From positions 62,001 through 126,000 of the forward strand of contig NZ_JAAGLV010000017.1 in assembly GCF_010548305.1 (NCBI RefSeq): 64,000 bases of DNA, written 5' to 3'. This stretch comes from Streptomyces sp. SID13031. GTDB lineage: Bacteria; Actinomycetota; Actinomycetes; Propionibacteriales; Kribbellaceae. Numbering within the stretch: the first letter of the stretch is position 1; every line of letters begins with the position of its first letter. Both the position numbers and the translations under genes were made by a program. This document shows, piece by piece, positions 25,171-35,479 of the stretch. A model generated the notes under the pieces. That model was not told the origin of the DNA, made no database searches, and saw only the letters and a list, made by a program, of their open reading frames with translations.

Positions 25171-26945
25171 TGCGCGACGTGATCGTGATCGGAGCCGGCG
25201 GTGGTGGCCCGGTGGTCGCCAAGGAGCTGGCGGCCAAGGGACTCGACGTCCTGCTGCTCGAGGCCGGACCGCGGCACGCCAAGCCGCGGGAGGAGTGGTC
25301 GACGTTCGAGGAGGACGCGAACAACCCGCTCAGCGGGTACTTCCGCCTCGGCCCGACCGACCGGTCCAAGCCCGCGTGGTATAGGGAATGGCCGCAGAAC
25401 TCGTTCGTCTGGCAGCTGTCCGGCGTCGGTGGCACCACGCAGCACTTCTACGGCAACTACCCGCGCGCGTACCCGGGTGTCTTCAAGGGGTACGACGGCG
25501 CCGACCGCAACGAGTACGACGTGAACCACCGGTTCCCGTTCACCTACTCGGAAATGGTCCCGTACTTCGAATGGGTCGAGGCGATCATGCCCGTCCAGAC
25601 GGCCGCGATGGGGCACAAGGAGCAGTTGTTCTTCAAGGGCGCCGAGACGATGGGGCTGCCCGTCCAGACGACCAAGACGACCCGCATGCCGTCGTACCGG
25701 CCGCAGGAGAACGCGATCCTGCAGCCCGGTGGCACCGCGGGCAAGACGTCGGACAAGAACCTGCTGAACTACCCGCAGGCGACCGGTTGCACCTTCTGCG
25801 GCTACTGCTTCCAGGGCTGCATGCGGCCGAACGGTGCCCCGCGCAACCAGTTCGCGAAGCGCTCGACGGACAACAGCTACGTACCGATGGCGCTGACGGC
25901 CGAGGTCTGGACGCGCGGTGGCAAGCCGGCCGAGCTGATCGCCGACGCCTACGTCACCAGGGTCCACACGGAGTCGCGGCACGGCGTACTGACCGCGTCC
26001 GGCGTGACGTGGCGGGACAACGTGACGGGTGACGAGCATCGCGAAGACGCTCGGGTCGTGGTGATGTCCGGTGGGTGCACGGAGAATCCGCGGCTGTGGT
26101 TCAACAGTGGCCTGCCGAACCCGAACGGCTGGGTCGGGCGCGGCTACACCGATCACTTCTTCGACTGGATGATCGGGTCGTTCGACGACTACACCGGCAA
26201 TCCCAAGGGCGTCGGGTCGAGCGCGCGGCTGGACTACCCGCCGTACGGGGGACTGGAGAACGTCGGGCTGCCGCCGGCGTTGAGCGCCTTCTCCGCGTCG
26301 CTGTCCGACAGCGGGATCCGTGGCCAGTACAAGAACGGCCGGGGCGCGACCGGGCCGTGGGATGGCCCGGCCGGCCGGGTGGCGGGACCAGAGCTGAAAG
26401 AGCTGCTGTCCGGCGGCATCGACAAGCTGCTCACCGTGCTGGTGATCACCGATGACGACGTCGAGGCGCAGAACCGGGTCACCACCTCGGCACTGCCGGC
26501 CGACGAGAACGGGCCGATCCCGAAGGTCACCTTCCAGCAGCGCAAGCGGACCAAGCGGACGCTGAAGAACCGCGAGTTCATGGCCCGCAAGGCGGCCGAT
26601 CTGCTGCGCGGCGCGGGCGCGAAGAAGGTCTACCGGATCGACTGGGCGCCGCTCATCCTGCACGTCCAGTCGTCGATGCGGATGGGCGAGTCCGAGGAGA
26701 ACTCGGTGCTCGACAACCGGGGCGAGACGCGCGCGGTGAAGCGGCTGTTCATCGCGGACAACTCGGCGCTGTCGAACGGGCTCGGCGGGCCGAACCCGAC
26801 GCTGACCAGCCAGGCGCTGGCGACGCGGACGGCGGAGAAGATCTTCCAGACGTACTTCGACGGCGATCCGTGGGTACGCAAGGAGAACCCGGTGGTCTCC
26901 ACCGACCCCCGGATCAGCGTCCGGTTGGGGCAGCTGGGGTTGTAG
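25170..26945 (+). CDS. GMC-family FAD oxidoreductase with CxxCxxCxxxC motif
   Basis: The 591-residue protein has an N-terminal FAD-binding motif VIVIGAGGGGPVVAKEL and the C-terminal GMC catalytic region with LHVQSSMRMG (catalytic His) and GGPNPTLTSQALA (Asn). In the middle lies C207-x2-C210-x2-C213-x3-C217 (GCTFCGYCFQGC), the spacing of an iron-sulfur cluster site. FAD glucose dehydrogenase of Burkholderia cepacia carries a 3Fe-4S cluster in a related position, so electron transfer from FAD through a cluster is plausible. It has no signal peptide and likely travels with the Tat subunit encoded just upstream. No cytochrome subunit gene is adjacent. The substrate is unknown. Confidence 0.88.
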   Translation: MRDVIVIGAGGGGPVVAKELAAKGLDVLLLEAGPRHAKPREEWSTFEEDANNPLSGYFRLGPTDRSKPAWYREWPQNSFVWQLSGVGGTTQHFYGNYPRAYPGVFKGYDGADRNEYDVNHRFPFTYSEMVPYFEWVEAIMPVQTAAMGHKEQLFFKGAETMGLPVQTTKTTRMPSYRPQENAILQPGGTAGKTSDKNLLNYPQATGCTFCGYCFQGCMRPNGAPRNQFAKRSTDNSYVPMALTAEVWTRGGKPAELIADAYVTRVHTESRHGVLTASGVTWRDNVTGDEHREDARVVVMSGGCTENPRLWFNSGLPNPNGWVGRGYTDHFFDWMIGSFDDYTGNPKGVGSSARLDYPPYGGLENVGLPPALSAFSASLSDSGIRGQYKNGRGATGPWDGPAGRVAGPELKELLSGGIDKLLTVLVITDDDVEAQNRVTTSALPADENGPIPKVTFQQRKRTKRTLKNREFMARKAADLLRGAGAKKVYRIDWAPLILHVQSSMRMGESEENSVLDNRGETRAVKRLFIADNSALSNGLGGPNPTLTSQALATRTAEKIFQTYFDGDPWVRKENPVVSTDPRISVRLGQLGL

Positions 26946-26960
26946 TCATGTCTGTTTGAC

Positions 26961-27006
26961 GAACATCGGCGTCCGGGCAGATCCTGCTGCTCGGACGCCG
27001 ATGTTC
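26961..27006 (+). terminator. long perfect hairpin between GMC and PhyH genes
   Basis: Perfect 15-base arms (GAACATCGGCGTCCG / CGGACGCCGATGTTC) with a 16-base loop. It lies 16 bases after the GMC stop and 36 bases before the PhyH start, so it may terminate or attenuate read-through. Confidence 0.6.
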
Positions 27007-27042
27007 CTACGCTCGGTAGTACCCGAACAGGAGGAATCCGAG

Positions 27043-27810
27043 ATGACGATCATGCAGAGCCGGCCGGAGCTGCCGGCGCTGGCCACGCAGTACGCCGAGC
27101 AAGGCTTCGTACTGGTGAAAGGCCTGCTCAGCAAGCAAGAGGCAGCGGCGTACCGGGAGGCCGGCCATGCGCTGCTGGCCCGGCTGAACCGGGATGACGA
27201 TCCGACCTGGCAGTCCGCGATGGGGATGTCGGGTGCGAAGACCCGGCTGCGGCATCTGCACGACGCGCAGTTCTACGACGCGGCCTTCTCGAAGCTGCTG
27301 GTGGACCCGCGCTTCACCGACGTGGCCGCTGCGGTGATGGGGGTCGAGGACGTCCAGCTGCACCACACGAAGCTGTTCGTGAAGCCGCCGGAGAACGGTT
27401 CGCCCTTCCCGCTGCACCAGGACTATCCGTTCTTCCCGCACAAGTACCACCGGGTCGGCGCCGCGATCTTCCACTTCGACGACGCGCCGGAGGAGAAGGG
27501 CTGCGTGCGGATCATCCCGGGCAGCCATCTGGCCGGGCCGCGCGAGCACGACCCTGAAGGCTCGTTCCACCTGCCCGACGTTCCGTTTGACGACGCGATC
27601 CCGCAGCCGGCCGAGGCTGGAGACGTCTTGTTCTTCACGTACCTGACCGTGCACGGCTCCGGGGTGAACGTGAGCAGCGAGCCACGGACAACCTGGCTCG
27701 TCCAGTACCGCGACCCGTCCGACCCGCCGACCGTGAAGACCCACGACCACTCGCTCGGGCAGGGCATGATCCTGAGAGGGATCGACCCGACTGGCAGGGG
27801 GAGTGTTTGA
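27043..27810 (+). CDS. phytanoyl-CoA dioxygenase (PhyH) family protein
   Basis: The 255-residue protein is a non-heme Fe(II)/2-oxoglutarate dioxygenase: the iron ligands are visible as H125-x-D127 (PLHQDYPFF) and H204 (TVHGSGVN), and the 2-oxoglutarate-binding Arg lies in the RTTWLVQYR strand. Substrates in the family range from small metabolites to natural-product intermediates. ATG 27043 follows AGGAGG with ideal spacing; an upstream in-frame ATG would run through the hairpin. It overlaps the AraC regulator gene (TTGA), so the pair is coupled and the regulator probably controls this oxygenase. Confidence 0.88.
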   Translation: MTIMQSRPELPALATQYAEQGFVLVKGLLSKQEAAAYREAGHALLARLNRDDDPTWQSAMGMSGAKTRLRHLHDAQFYDAAFSKLLVDPRFTDVAAAVMGVEDVQLHHTKLFVKPPENGSPFPLHQDYPFFPHKYHRVGAAIFHFDDAPEEKGCVRIIPGSHLAGPREHDPEGSFHLPDVPFDDAIPQPAEAGDVLFFTYLTVHGSGVNVSSEPRTTWLVQYRDPSDPPTVKTHDHSLGQGMILRGIDPTGRGSV

Positions 27811-28709
27811 GCCTCGCAGCTGTCGCCGCTGCTGAGCGGTTCGTCGACCTCGCGGGGCTGCTCGAGACCTGCGAGGTCGGGGGCTTCCGGGCGGACTTTG
27901 TCAGCTGGGGGCACTACCGGCCGGAGTACTGGCGCAACTACTGGCACAGCCACTCCTTCCACGAGGTGTGTCTGGCGTACTCGGGGGAGGGGCGGTTCAA
28001 CTGCGGCTCAGCGGAGTATGGGGTCAGCGCGGGGGATCTGTTCCTGGCGCGGCCGGGGGACGTGCATGAGATCGAGTCGAGCCGGTCGGCACCGCTGGGG
28101 ATCGCCTTCTGGGGGTTCACCTTCCGCCCGGTGGATGCTGTCTCCGGTACTGGCTGGTGGTCGGGGCTGACCCGGGCAGCCGGTCCAGTGGTGTCTACCG
28201 CCGTCGGTGGGTTGCCGGCTGTGGTTACTGCGCTCGCAGGTGAGGCAGCGGAGCCGCGGTCTGGCTATGGCGAGGCAGTGGCGGCTCTAGGGGCTGCGCT
28301 CGTGCTGGACACGGCTCGCGCCTTCGCCCTCGACCAGGACTTGTCGGTCGATCCCGTAGTACGGGATAGAGGGCCAGTGGTGGTGGAGGCGATGCAGCGG
28401 CATCTGCTGGACAACCTGGCCCGTCCGGTGACGGTGCGGGAGGTAGCGGCCGCAGTGCACCTGTCTGAGCGGCATGCCGAGCGACTCTTCCGGCAGGTCG
28501 TCGGCGCCTCGATGATGTCGACCCTGCGCCGGTTGCGGTTGGAGCTCGCTGCACAGCTACTACTCGACGCGGCCTTCACCGTGACCGAGGTCGCGCGTCG
28601 CTGCGGGTACTCCGACGTGCGGCCGTTCTCCACCGCGTTCAAGCGGCACTACGGCCGTACGCCGGGGGAGTACCGCCGTACGGGCGGTACGTCCTTCGTC
28701 TCCGGCTAA
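27807..28709 (+). CDS. AraC-family transcriptional regulator
   Basis: The 300-residue protein has an N-terminal cupin-like effector domain (WHSHSFHEVCLAYSGEG) and a C-terminal double HTH (TVREVAAAVHLSERHAERLF and TVTEVARRCGYSDVRPFSTA, ending YGRTPGEYRR). The start is a TTG overlapping the stop of the PhyH gene, with GGGGAG upstream. The cupin pattern suggests sensing a sugar or small carboxylate. It probably regulates the PhyH gene and perhaps the GMC pair. Confidence 0.85.
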   Translation: MSLAAVAAAERFVDLAGLLETCEVGGFRADFVSWGHYRPEYWRNYWHSHSFHEVCLAYSGEGRFNCGSAEYGVSAGDLFLARPGDVHEIESSRSAPLGIAFWGFTFRPVDAVSGTGWWSGLTRAAGPVVSTAVGGLPAVVTALAGEAAEPRSGYGEAVAALGAALVLDTARAFALDQDLSVDPVVRDRGPVVVEAMQRHLLDNLARPVTVREVAAAVHLSERHAERLFRQVVGASMMSTLRRLRLELAAQLLLDAAFTVTEVARRCGYSDVRPFSTAFKRHYGRTPGEYRRTGGTSFVSG

Positions 28710-28790
28710 TCTCCGGCTAGAAGCTGGCCTGGTGGCCCCTGGAGTGTGCCCGTTCGGACTGCCCCGGCGGGATGCGGTAATCTGAGTGGT

Positions 28791-28817
28791 ATGCGAGTGA
28801 CCCTGCTCCTTAGTTAG
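28791..28817 (+). CDS. leucine-rich leader peptide of leuS
   Basis: A nine-codon frame (ATG to TAG) encodes MRVTLLLS with three consecutive leucine codons CTG-CTC-CTT. TAATCT at 28778-28783 is a plausible -10, giving a start within a base or two of the ATG, so the leader would be nearly leaderless. It precedes a hairpin and a terminator and then leuS. Stalling at the Leu codons when charged tRNA-Leu is scarce would control read-through. Confidence 0.75.
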   Translation: MRVTLLLS

Positions 28818-28881
28818 CCGTACTGGCGCCTTCTGAGCGCTGACCAGTACGGCGTCCCCTCCTGCGCGAGGGGCTTTTTTG
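28817..28881 (+). promoter_or_regulatory. leuS transcription attenuator (hairpin plus terminator)
   Basis: Arms GCCGTACTGG (28817-28826) and CCAGTACGGC (28844-28853) form a first hairpin starting at the leader stop codon. CCCCTC (28856-28861) and GAGGGG (28868-28873) form a second stem followed by C and six T: an intrinsic terminator ending near 28881. leuS begins 57 bases later. I did not resolve the competing antiterminator pairing. Confidence 0.75.
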
Positions 28882-28937
28882 TTTCCGGGCACGTTCGGCA
28901 GGGTTCCCATGACATCTCTAGACGCAGGAGTACGACG

Positions 28938-31427
<2,490 letters not shown>

Positions 31428-31439
31428 GACGCTGCACGA

Positions 31440-31859
31440 ATGCGTTCAGAGCTGATCGACGTCGGAACGGGCGGCCGCGAGGTCGTCTTCGACCTGACGA
31501 GCAAGTGCGAGGAGTTCGTCACCGCCCAGGCCCACCAGGCCCAGGGTGACGGACTCCTGCACGTGTTCGTCCCACACGCGACGGCCGGGATCGCGATTCT
31601 GGAGACGGGCGCGGGCAGCGACACCGACCTCCTCGCAGTACTGGAAGAGCTGTTGCCCCGCGACTTCCGCTGGCAGCACAGGCACGGTACGGCGGGGCAC
31701 GGGCGCGATCACGTGCTGCCCGCGCTGATCCCGCCGTACGCGTCGATCCCGGTGATCGGTACGCGGCTCGCGCTCGGGACGTGGCAGTCGATCTGTCTGG
31801 TCGACACCAACGTGGACAATCCGCAGCGACAGGTCCGGCTGTCCTGGTTGCCGAGTTAA
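31440..31859 (+). CDS. YjbQ/UPF0047-family protein
   Basis: The 139-residue protein has the family motifs HATAGIAILETG, HGTAGHGRDHVLPAL and GTWQSICLVD, which place conserved histidines around a metal or phosphate site. YjbQ proteins have weak thiamin phosphate synthase activity in vitro; the physiological role is unclear. It starts 12 bases after leuS stops, so it is likely cotranscribed with leuS. Confidence 0.88.
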   Translation: MRSELIDVGTGGREVVFDLTSKCEEFVTAQAHQAQGDGLLHVFVPHATAGIAILETGAGSDTDLLAVLEELLPRDFRWQHRHGTAGHGRDHVLPALIPPYASIPVIGTRLALGTWQSICLVDTNVDNPQRQVRLSWLPS

Positions 31860-32319
31860 CTTTTATTTCAATTGCTTCAGAGCTTATTGGTGACTTATTG
31901 CGATGTTGCCGAATGCGTTACGTATGCGAAACACGTCTCCGCTTGAATACTCCACATGGCGGCCATGGGGAACCTGCGTGAGCACTGGCTCGGTGTTGGT
32001 AGCGAGCTCTTGGTCCGGGCGACCAGGAGTATCTGCGACGGCAGCTTGTTGAATGCGGATTCGGGCCGGGCGGACACCCGGGCCCGGATCGAGGAATGGA
32101 CCGGCGTGCTCTCTCTATATGCCCCGGTAAATGAATCGAGTTCGGTTCGCGTCAGCGCCTGAGGCGGCAAACAATCGTTTGCCTGGACCGGGGCGGTGGG
32201 GTGGGAGAAGTGCCAAGCACAGCCCGTCTCGAAGTGTGGTCACTGGGTGCATACGACCCCGGCAGCCCTGTCACGCTATGTTGTGGGGGGACTGTGAGGC
32301 TCTGAAGGGGTGACGGGCT
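31860..32319. other. 460-bp intergenic region, AT-richer left part
   Basis: The first 90 bases are clearly AT-richer than the surroundings and probably hold promoters. A 68-codon frame at 31956-32162 has fairly GC-rich third positions and is preceded by GAATAC at a spacing that would fit a leaderless mRNA, but has no ribosome binding site or recognisable domain. Nothing else is supported. Confidence 0.5.
31956..32162 (+). CDS. possible small hypothetical protein
   Basis: This 68-codon frame begins MAAMGNLREHWLGVGSELL. About four fifths of the third positions are G or C, slightly below the neighbouring genes. It follows an AT-rich stretch with a -10-like GAATAC but lacks a Shine-Dalgarno. No family is recognised; it could be a chance frame. 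Confidence 0.25.
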   Translation: MAAMGNLREHWLGVGSELLVRATRSICDGSLLNADSGRADTRARIEEWTGVLSLYAPVNESSSVRVSA

Positions 32320-34881
32320 TTGTCGGACGGGGATGGCCGGGCTGAGGGAGGGCGTGGTTTTGCCGATCTCTTGCTCGACCTGAGAGTCCAGGCAGGACTG
32401 TCGCAGGAGGAGCTGGCCGACAAGGCCGGGCTCAGCGTGAGGACCATCCGCGAGCTCGAAGCGGGCCGGGTCGCCCGGCCGCGCAAGGACTCCGTCCGGC
32501 TGCTGGCCGAGGGCCTGGGGCTGCGTGACGCGGATGCGGGACGCTTCCTGGCCGCCGCGGGTCATGCGACCGTGCGGCCCGTGATCGCCGTGGCAGACCC
32601 CGCGCCGACGGGTTTGCGCTGGCGGGGGACCAGGCCGATCCCGGACGGCCTCGTCGGCCGCGACAAGGAGTTGGAGGAGCTTGAGCAGTTGCTCCGGCAG
32701 AACCGGCTCGTGACGCTGGTCGGGCCGGGCGGCGTCGGCAAGACCGAGCTCGCGCTGGCCGCTGCCGATCGGGTCTCCTCGGTGGACACGACCGTGGTGG
32801 TCGTCGACCTCACGACGGTGCAGCGCGACGCCGCAGTACCGTCGGCGATCCTTGACGCTTTCGGGACGGCTCCTGGTACGTCGGATCTCGATGACGTGTT
32901 GTCCGGGCGCAAGCCGGGTGACCTGGTGATCGTCGAGGACAACGCCGAGCACGTGCTCGACGGGGTTGCGACGGTGGCCAACCGGATGGTCCGGAGTTTC
33001 CCGGGGATCGGCGTGCTGGTGACGTCGCGGATTCCGCTCGGGTTGCCCGATGAGGTGGTCCGCCGGGTGCAGGTGCTCGGCGTACCGGCCAATGACAAGG
33101 ATCTGGACGAGATCGCGGCTTCGCCGGCCGTGGTGATGTTCTGCCGGCGGGCGGCTCGGGTGCGTCCCGACTTCGCATTGACCGCCGAGAACGCGGCGAC
33201 GGTGGCTCGGCTTTGCCAGCGACTCGACGGGCTGCCATTGGCGCTGGAGCTCGCGGCGGCCAGAGCCGGGTCGTTGTCGGTGGAGACCATACTGACTGCC
33301 TTGGACGACCGGTTCCGGCTGCTGTCGGGGCCGCGCCGGTTCGGGGCTCCGCATCAGCGGACGCTGGCCGACACGATCGCGTGGAGCGTCGACGCCTTGT
33401 CGGATCCTGCGCGGCAGCTCCTGTACCGGACGTCGATGCTGGGGTCGCCGTTCACCCTCGACGCGGTGGTGGGGGTGTGCACGGGGGCGCCGATCGACCC
33501 GCTGGACGTGCCGATGCTGCTGGCCGAACTGGTGGACAAGTCGCTGCTGCAGCCGGTGCTGGAGTTCGAGCAGCTGTACGGCGCGCGGTACAAGATGCTG
33601 GAGACGATCCGCGAGCACGCCTATGCGGGACTGTCCTCGCAGGGGGACGACCTGGTCGAGTTCAAGGATCGGACCGTCGCGTGGTGCTCGACGTACGTCG
33701 AGGGGCTGGACGGCGCCTGGTCGAGCCCGGACCGCGACCGGCGCTATCGGGCAGCCAACGCGAACTCGGCGACCTTCGAGGTGGCGCTGGAGCGTTCTAC
33801 CTCGCTGGGGCAATGGGACACGGCTGCTGCCATCGTGCTCGGGTTCCGGATCGCCTGGCAGTACCAGGCGAGTCTGGCCGAGAGCGGGATCCAGTGGGCG
33901 AGCCTGTGCGCCGAGAACGTCCAGGACAAGGAGGTCAGCGGCCGGCTGCTGGCCATCGCCGGGCGGCTCTCCAACCTGACCGGTGACGTGCGGGCGGCCC
34001 GCAGGTACTACGGCGAGGCTCGGAACCTGATCTCGCCCGAGTCGGAGATGGGCCTGATGGCTCGTGGCGGCTGGGTGTCGTCGGGGTCGCTGCTGCTCGA
34101 CACGTTGAGCCTGGCGGAGATACCGGCGTTGGTGGCCGACGCGGTCTCGCATGGCGACGTGCAGCGGTCTGCGACCGTGCAGGCGATCTGTGGGCTGGCC
34201 CTGGCGCGCTGGGGGAGGCTGCCTGAGGCCAAGGAGCTACTGCTCGCCTGGGAGGCTGCACTGGCCAACCCGGGGGTGTATCCGGATGAGATCGCGTACA
34301 TGGCGCTGTGCCGGGTCGAGCTGGAGCTGGGGAACCTGTCGGAGGCCCGGAGGTGGGCGGAGCTCGCCAGAGGCAGCCAGGCGTCTGATGACCCGGAGCG
34401 GACGAAGGTGGCCGGGTGCCTGGCGATGGTGGAGTTCCAGGCTGGGCGGTTCGAGCTGGCGCAGGCGCTGATCGATGAGGCCGACGCGGACATTCGCGGG
34501 CACCGGGGGTACTTCGACTATCTGGTGATGCTTTACCGGAGCCGGCTCGCTCGGCGGGCGGGGGATCTGGAGCAGGCCAGGTCGTCTATCCGGGATGCTG
34601 TGAGCCGGCTGCTGCTCGAGGGGCGAGTGGTCTACCTGCTGGACGTCATGCCTGAGGCTGTGGCCGTGCTGCACGCTCTGGAGCAGCACGAGCAGGCCGA
34701 TCAGCTCTGTGGGCAGTTGCTGGCCTGGCAGCGGACGATGGACCCGCCGATGCTCCCGACGGCCTGGGCAGTCCTCCAGGAGTCCTGCGAGAGCGCTCCG
34801 GTCGCCGAGGGCTGGCCCCTCCCCGACCCCGCCGAAGCAGTCCGCCGGATGGCAGACGAGCTACTCACCGCCCTCTCCTGA
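32320..34881 (+). CDS. XRE-HTH / NB-ARC ATPase / TPR-like transcriptional regulator
   Basis: The 853-residue protein has an N-terminal XRE helix-turn-helix (LRVQAGLSQEELADKAGLSV), an NB-ARC/STAND ATPase with P-loop VGPGGVGKT (135-142) and GLPLALELAAARAG, and a long helical C-terminal half consistent with TPR repeats. STAND regulators sense a ligand through the repeats, hydrolyse ATP and switch DNA binding. No SARP domain is present. The start is a TTG at 32320 after AAGGGGTGACGG. A compact terminator follows at 34906-34924. The target is unknown; a possible short gene lies directly downstream. Confidence 0.86.
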   Translation: MSDGDGRAEGGRGFADLLLDLRVQAGLSQEELADKAGLSVRTIRELEAGRVARPRKDSVRLLAEGLGLRDADAGRFLAAAGHATVRPVIAVADPAPTGLRWRGTRPIPDGLVGRDKELEELEQLLRQNRLVTLVGPGGVGKTELALAAADRVSSVDTTVVVVDLTTVQRDAAVPSAILDAFGTAPGTSDLDDVLSGRKPGDLVIVEDNAEHVLDGVATVANRMVRSFPGIGVLVTSRIPLGLPDEVVRRVQVLGVPANDKDLDEIAASPAVVMFCRRAARVRPDFALTAENAATVARLCQRLDGLPLALELAAARAGSLSVETILTALDDRFRLLSGPRRFGAPHQRTLADTIAWSVDALSDPARQLLYRTSMLGSPFTLDAVVGVCTGAPIDPLDVPMLLAELVDKSLLQPVLEFEQLYGARYKMLETIREHAYAGLSSQGDDLVEFKDRTVAWCSTYVEGLDGAWSSPDRDRRYRAANANSATFEVALERSTSLGQWDTAAAIVLGFRIAWQYQASLAESGIQWASLCAENVQDKEVSGRLLAIAGRLSNLTGDVRAARRYYGEARNLISPESEMGLMARGGWVSSGSLLLDTLSLAEIPALVADAVSHGDVQRSATVQAICGLALARWGRLPEAKELLLAWEAALANPGVYPDEIAYMALCRVELELGNLSEARRWAELARGSQASDDPERTKVAGCLAMVEFQAGRFELAQALIDEADADIRGHRGYFDYLVMLYRSRLARRAGDLEQARSSIRDAVSRLLLEGRVVYLLDVMPEAVAVLHALEQHEQADQLCGQLLAWQRTMDPPMLPTAWAVLQESCESAPVAEGWPLPDPAEAVRRMADELLTALS

Positions 34882-34905
34882 CCCGTCCTTTCCTTGGTGT
34901 CGGCG

Positions 34906-34924
34906 CCCGACGAGTGGGGTCGGG
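34906..34924 (+). terminator. hairpin terminator after the NB-ARC regulator
   Basis: CCCGAC and GTCGGG arms with a 7-base loop, followed by TTT, lie 25 bases after the stop codon. Confidence 0.55.
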
Positions 34925-35080
34925 TTTCGTGACGGGGATCGGAGGAAGCTGCCGGGGAACTGCCGGTGCTTCTGCCTCGTCCTGACATGTCCGTCAGAAC
35001 AAGAATTACCCCCGTAGGGCAGGTTCCACGAGACAGAGATCCGAGACCGGATTCGAGCCACACGGGCAGAGAAGGAGGCG

Positions 35081-35270
35081 ATGACCATGACCAAGAAGTC
35101 ACGGCGCGCCGCACTGCCGGGAAGCACTTCGAAGCTGGAGCAGGCGACGCGGAAGACATCCGACGGTCGGACGGTGGGGGCGCCGAACAATTGTCGAGAT
35201 CTCCGGAGTGCTGGATCGTGCGGAGCTGCCCTACCTCACACCGGGGGCCGTGCACCGTCAGGGCACGTGA
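35081..35270 (+). CDS. possible small gene with apparent frameshift
   Basis: AAGGAGG lies just before ATG 35081 and ATG 35087. The first frame (MTMTKKSRRAALPGSTSKLE) is lysine/arginine-rich with biased codons up to a run of five G at 35176-35180. After that point coding bias moves to the next frame, which reads TIVEISGVLDRAELPYL and ends TPGAVHRQGT at a TGA (35268-35270). Reading through with one G removed gives a protein of about 62 residues. Alternatives are a sequencing error, a decayed gene or real frameshifting. No family is recognised. Confidence 0.35.
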
Positions 35271-35479
35271 CCCGGGGCGGGGTCCCAGCAGTGACCAGGC
35301 ACACGACACAGGGGACGAGTGCTGGTCCGGTCGACACGGGAAAGCCGGCGGGTTTGGTCACCTGCCGGTGGGTCGACCGCTGGGGCTCCCCGGGGGGAAC
35401 AGCGGTGAGACGCACAGGGGACGGCTCACCGCACAGCCGGTACCAAGCCAAATGAGCTGACACCGAGGGGGAGTCAGCT

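Larger units (their letters stand above)
34882..35479. other. 600-bp region between the NB-ARC regulator and the PPOX-like gene
   Basis: It contains the regulator's terminator (34906-34924), a possible short frameshifted gene (35081-35270) and a hairpin GAGCTGAC/GTCAGCTC at 35455-35480. The remaining sequence has no supported gene; longer plus-strand frames there have no coding bias past 35180 in frame. Confidence 0.5.

Noticed and set aside
34966..35460. 164-codon plus-strand frame downstream of the NB-ARC gene
   Set aside because: No ribosome binding site and no third-position bias; the supported signal is in another frame starting at 35081.
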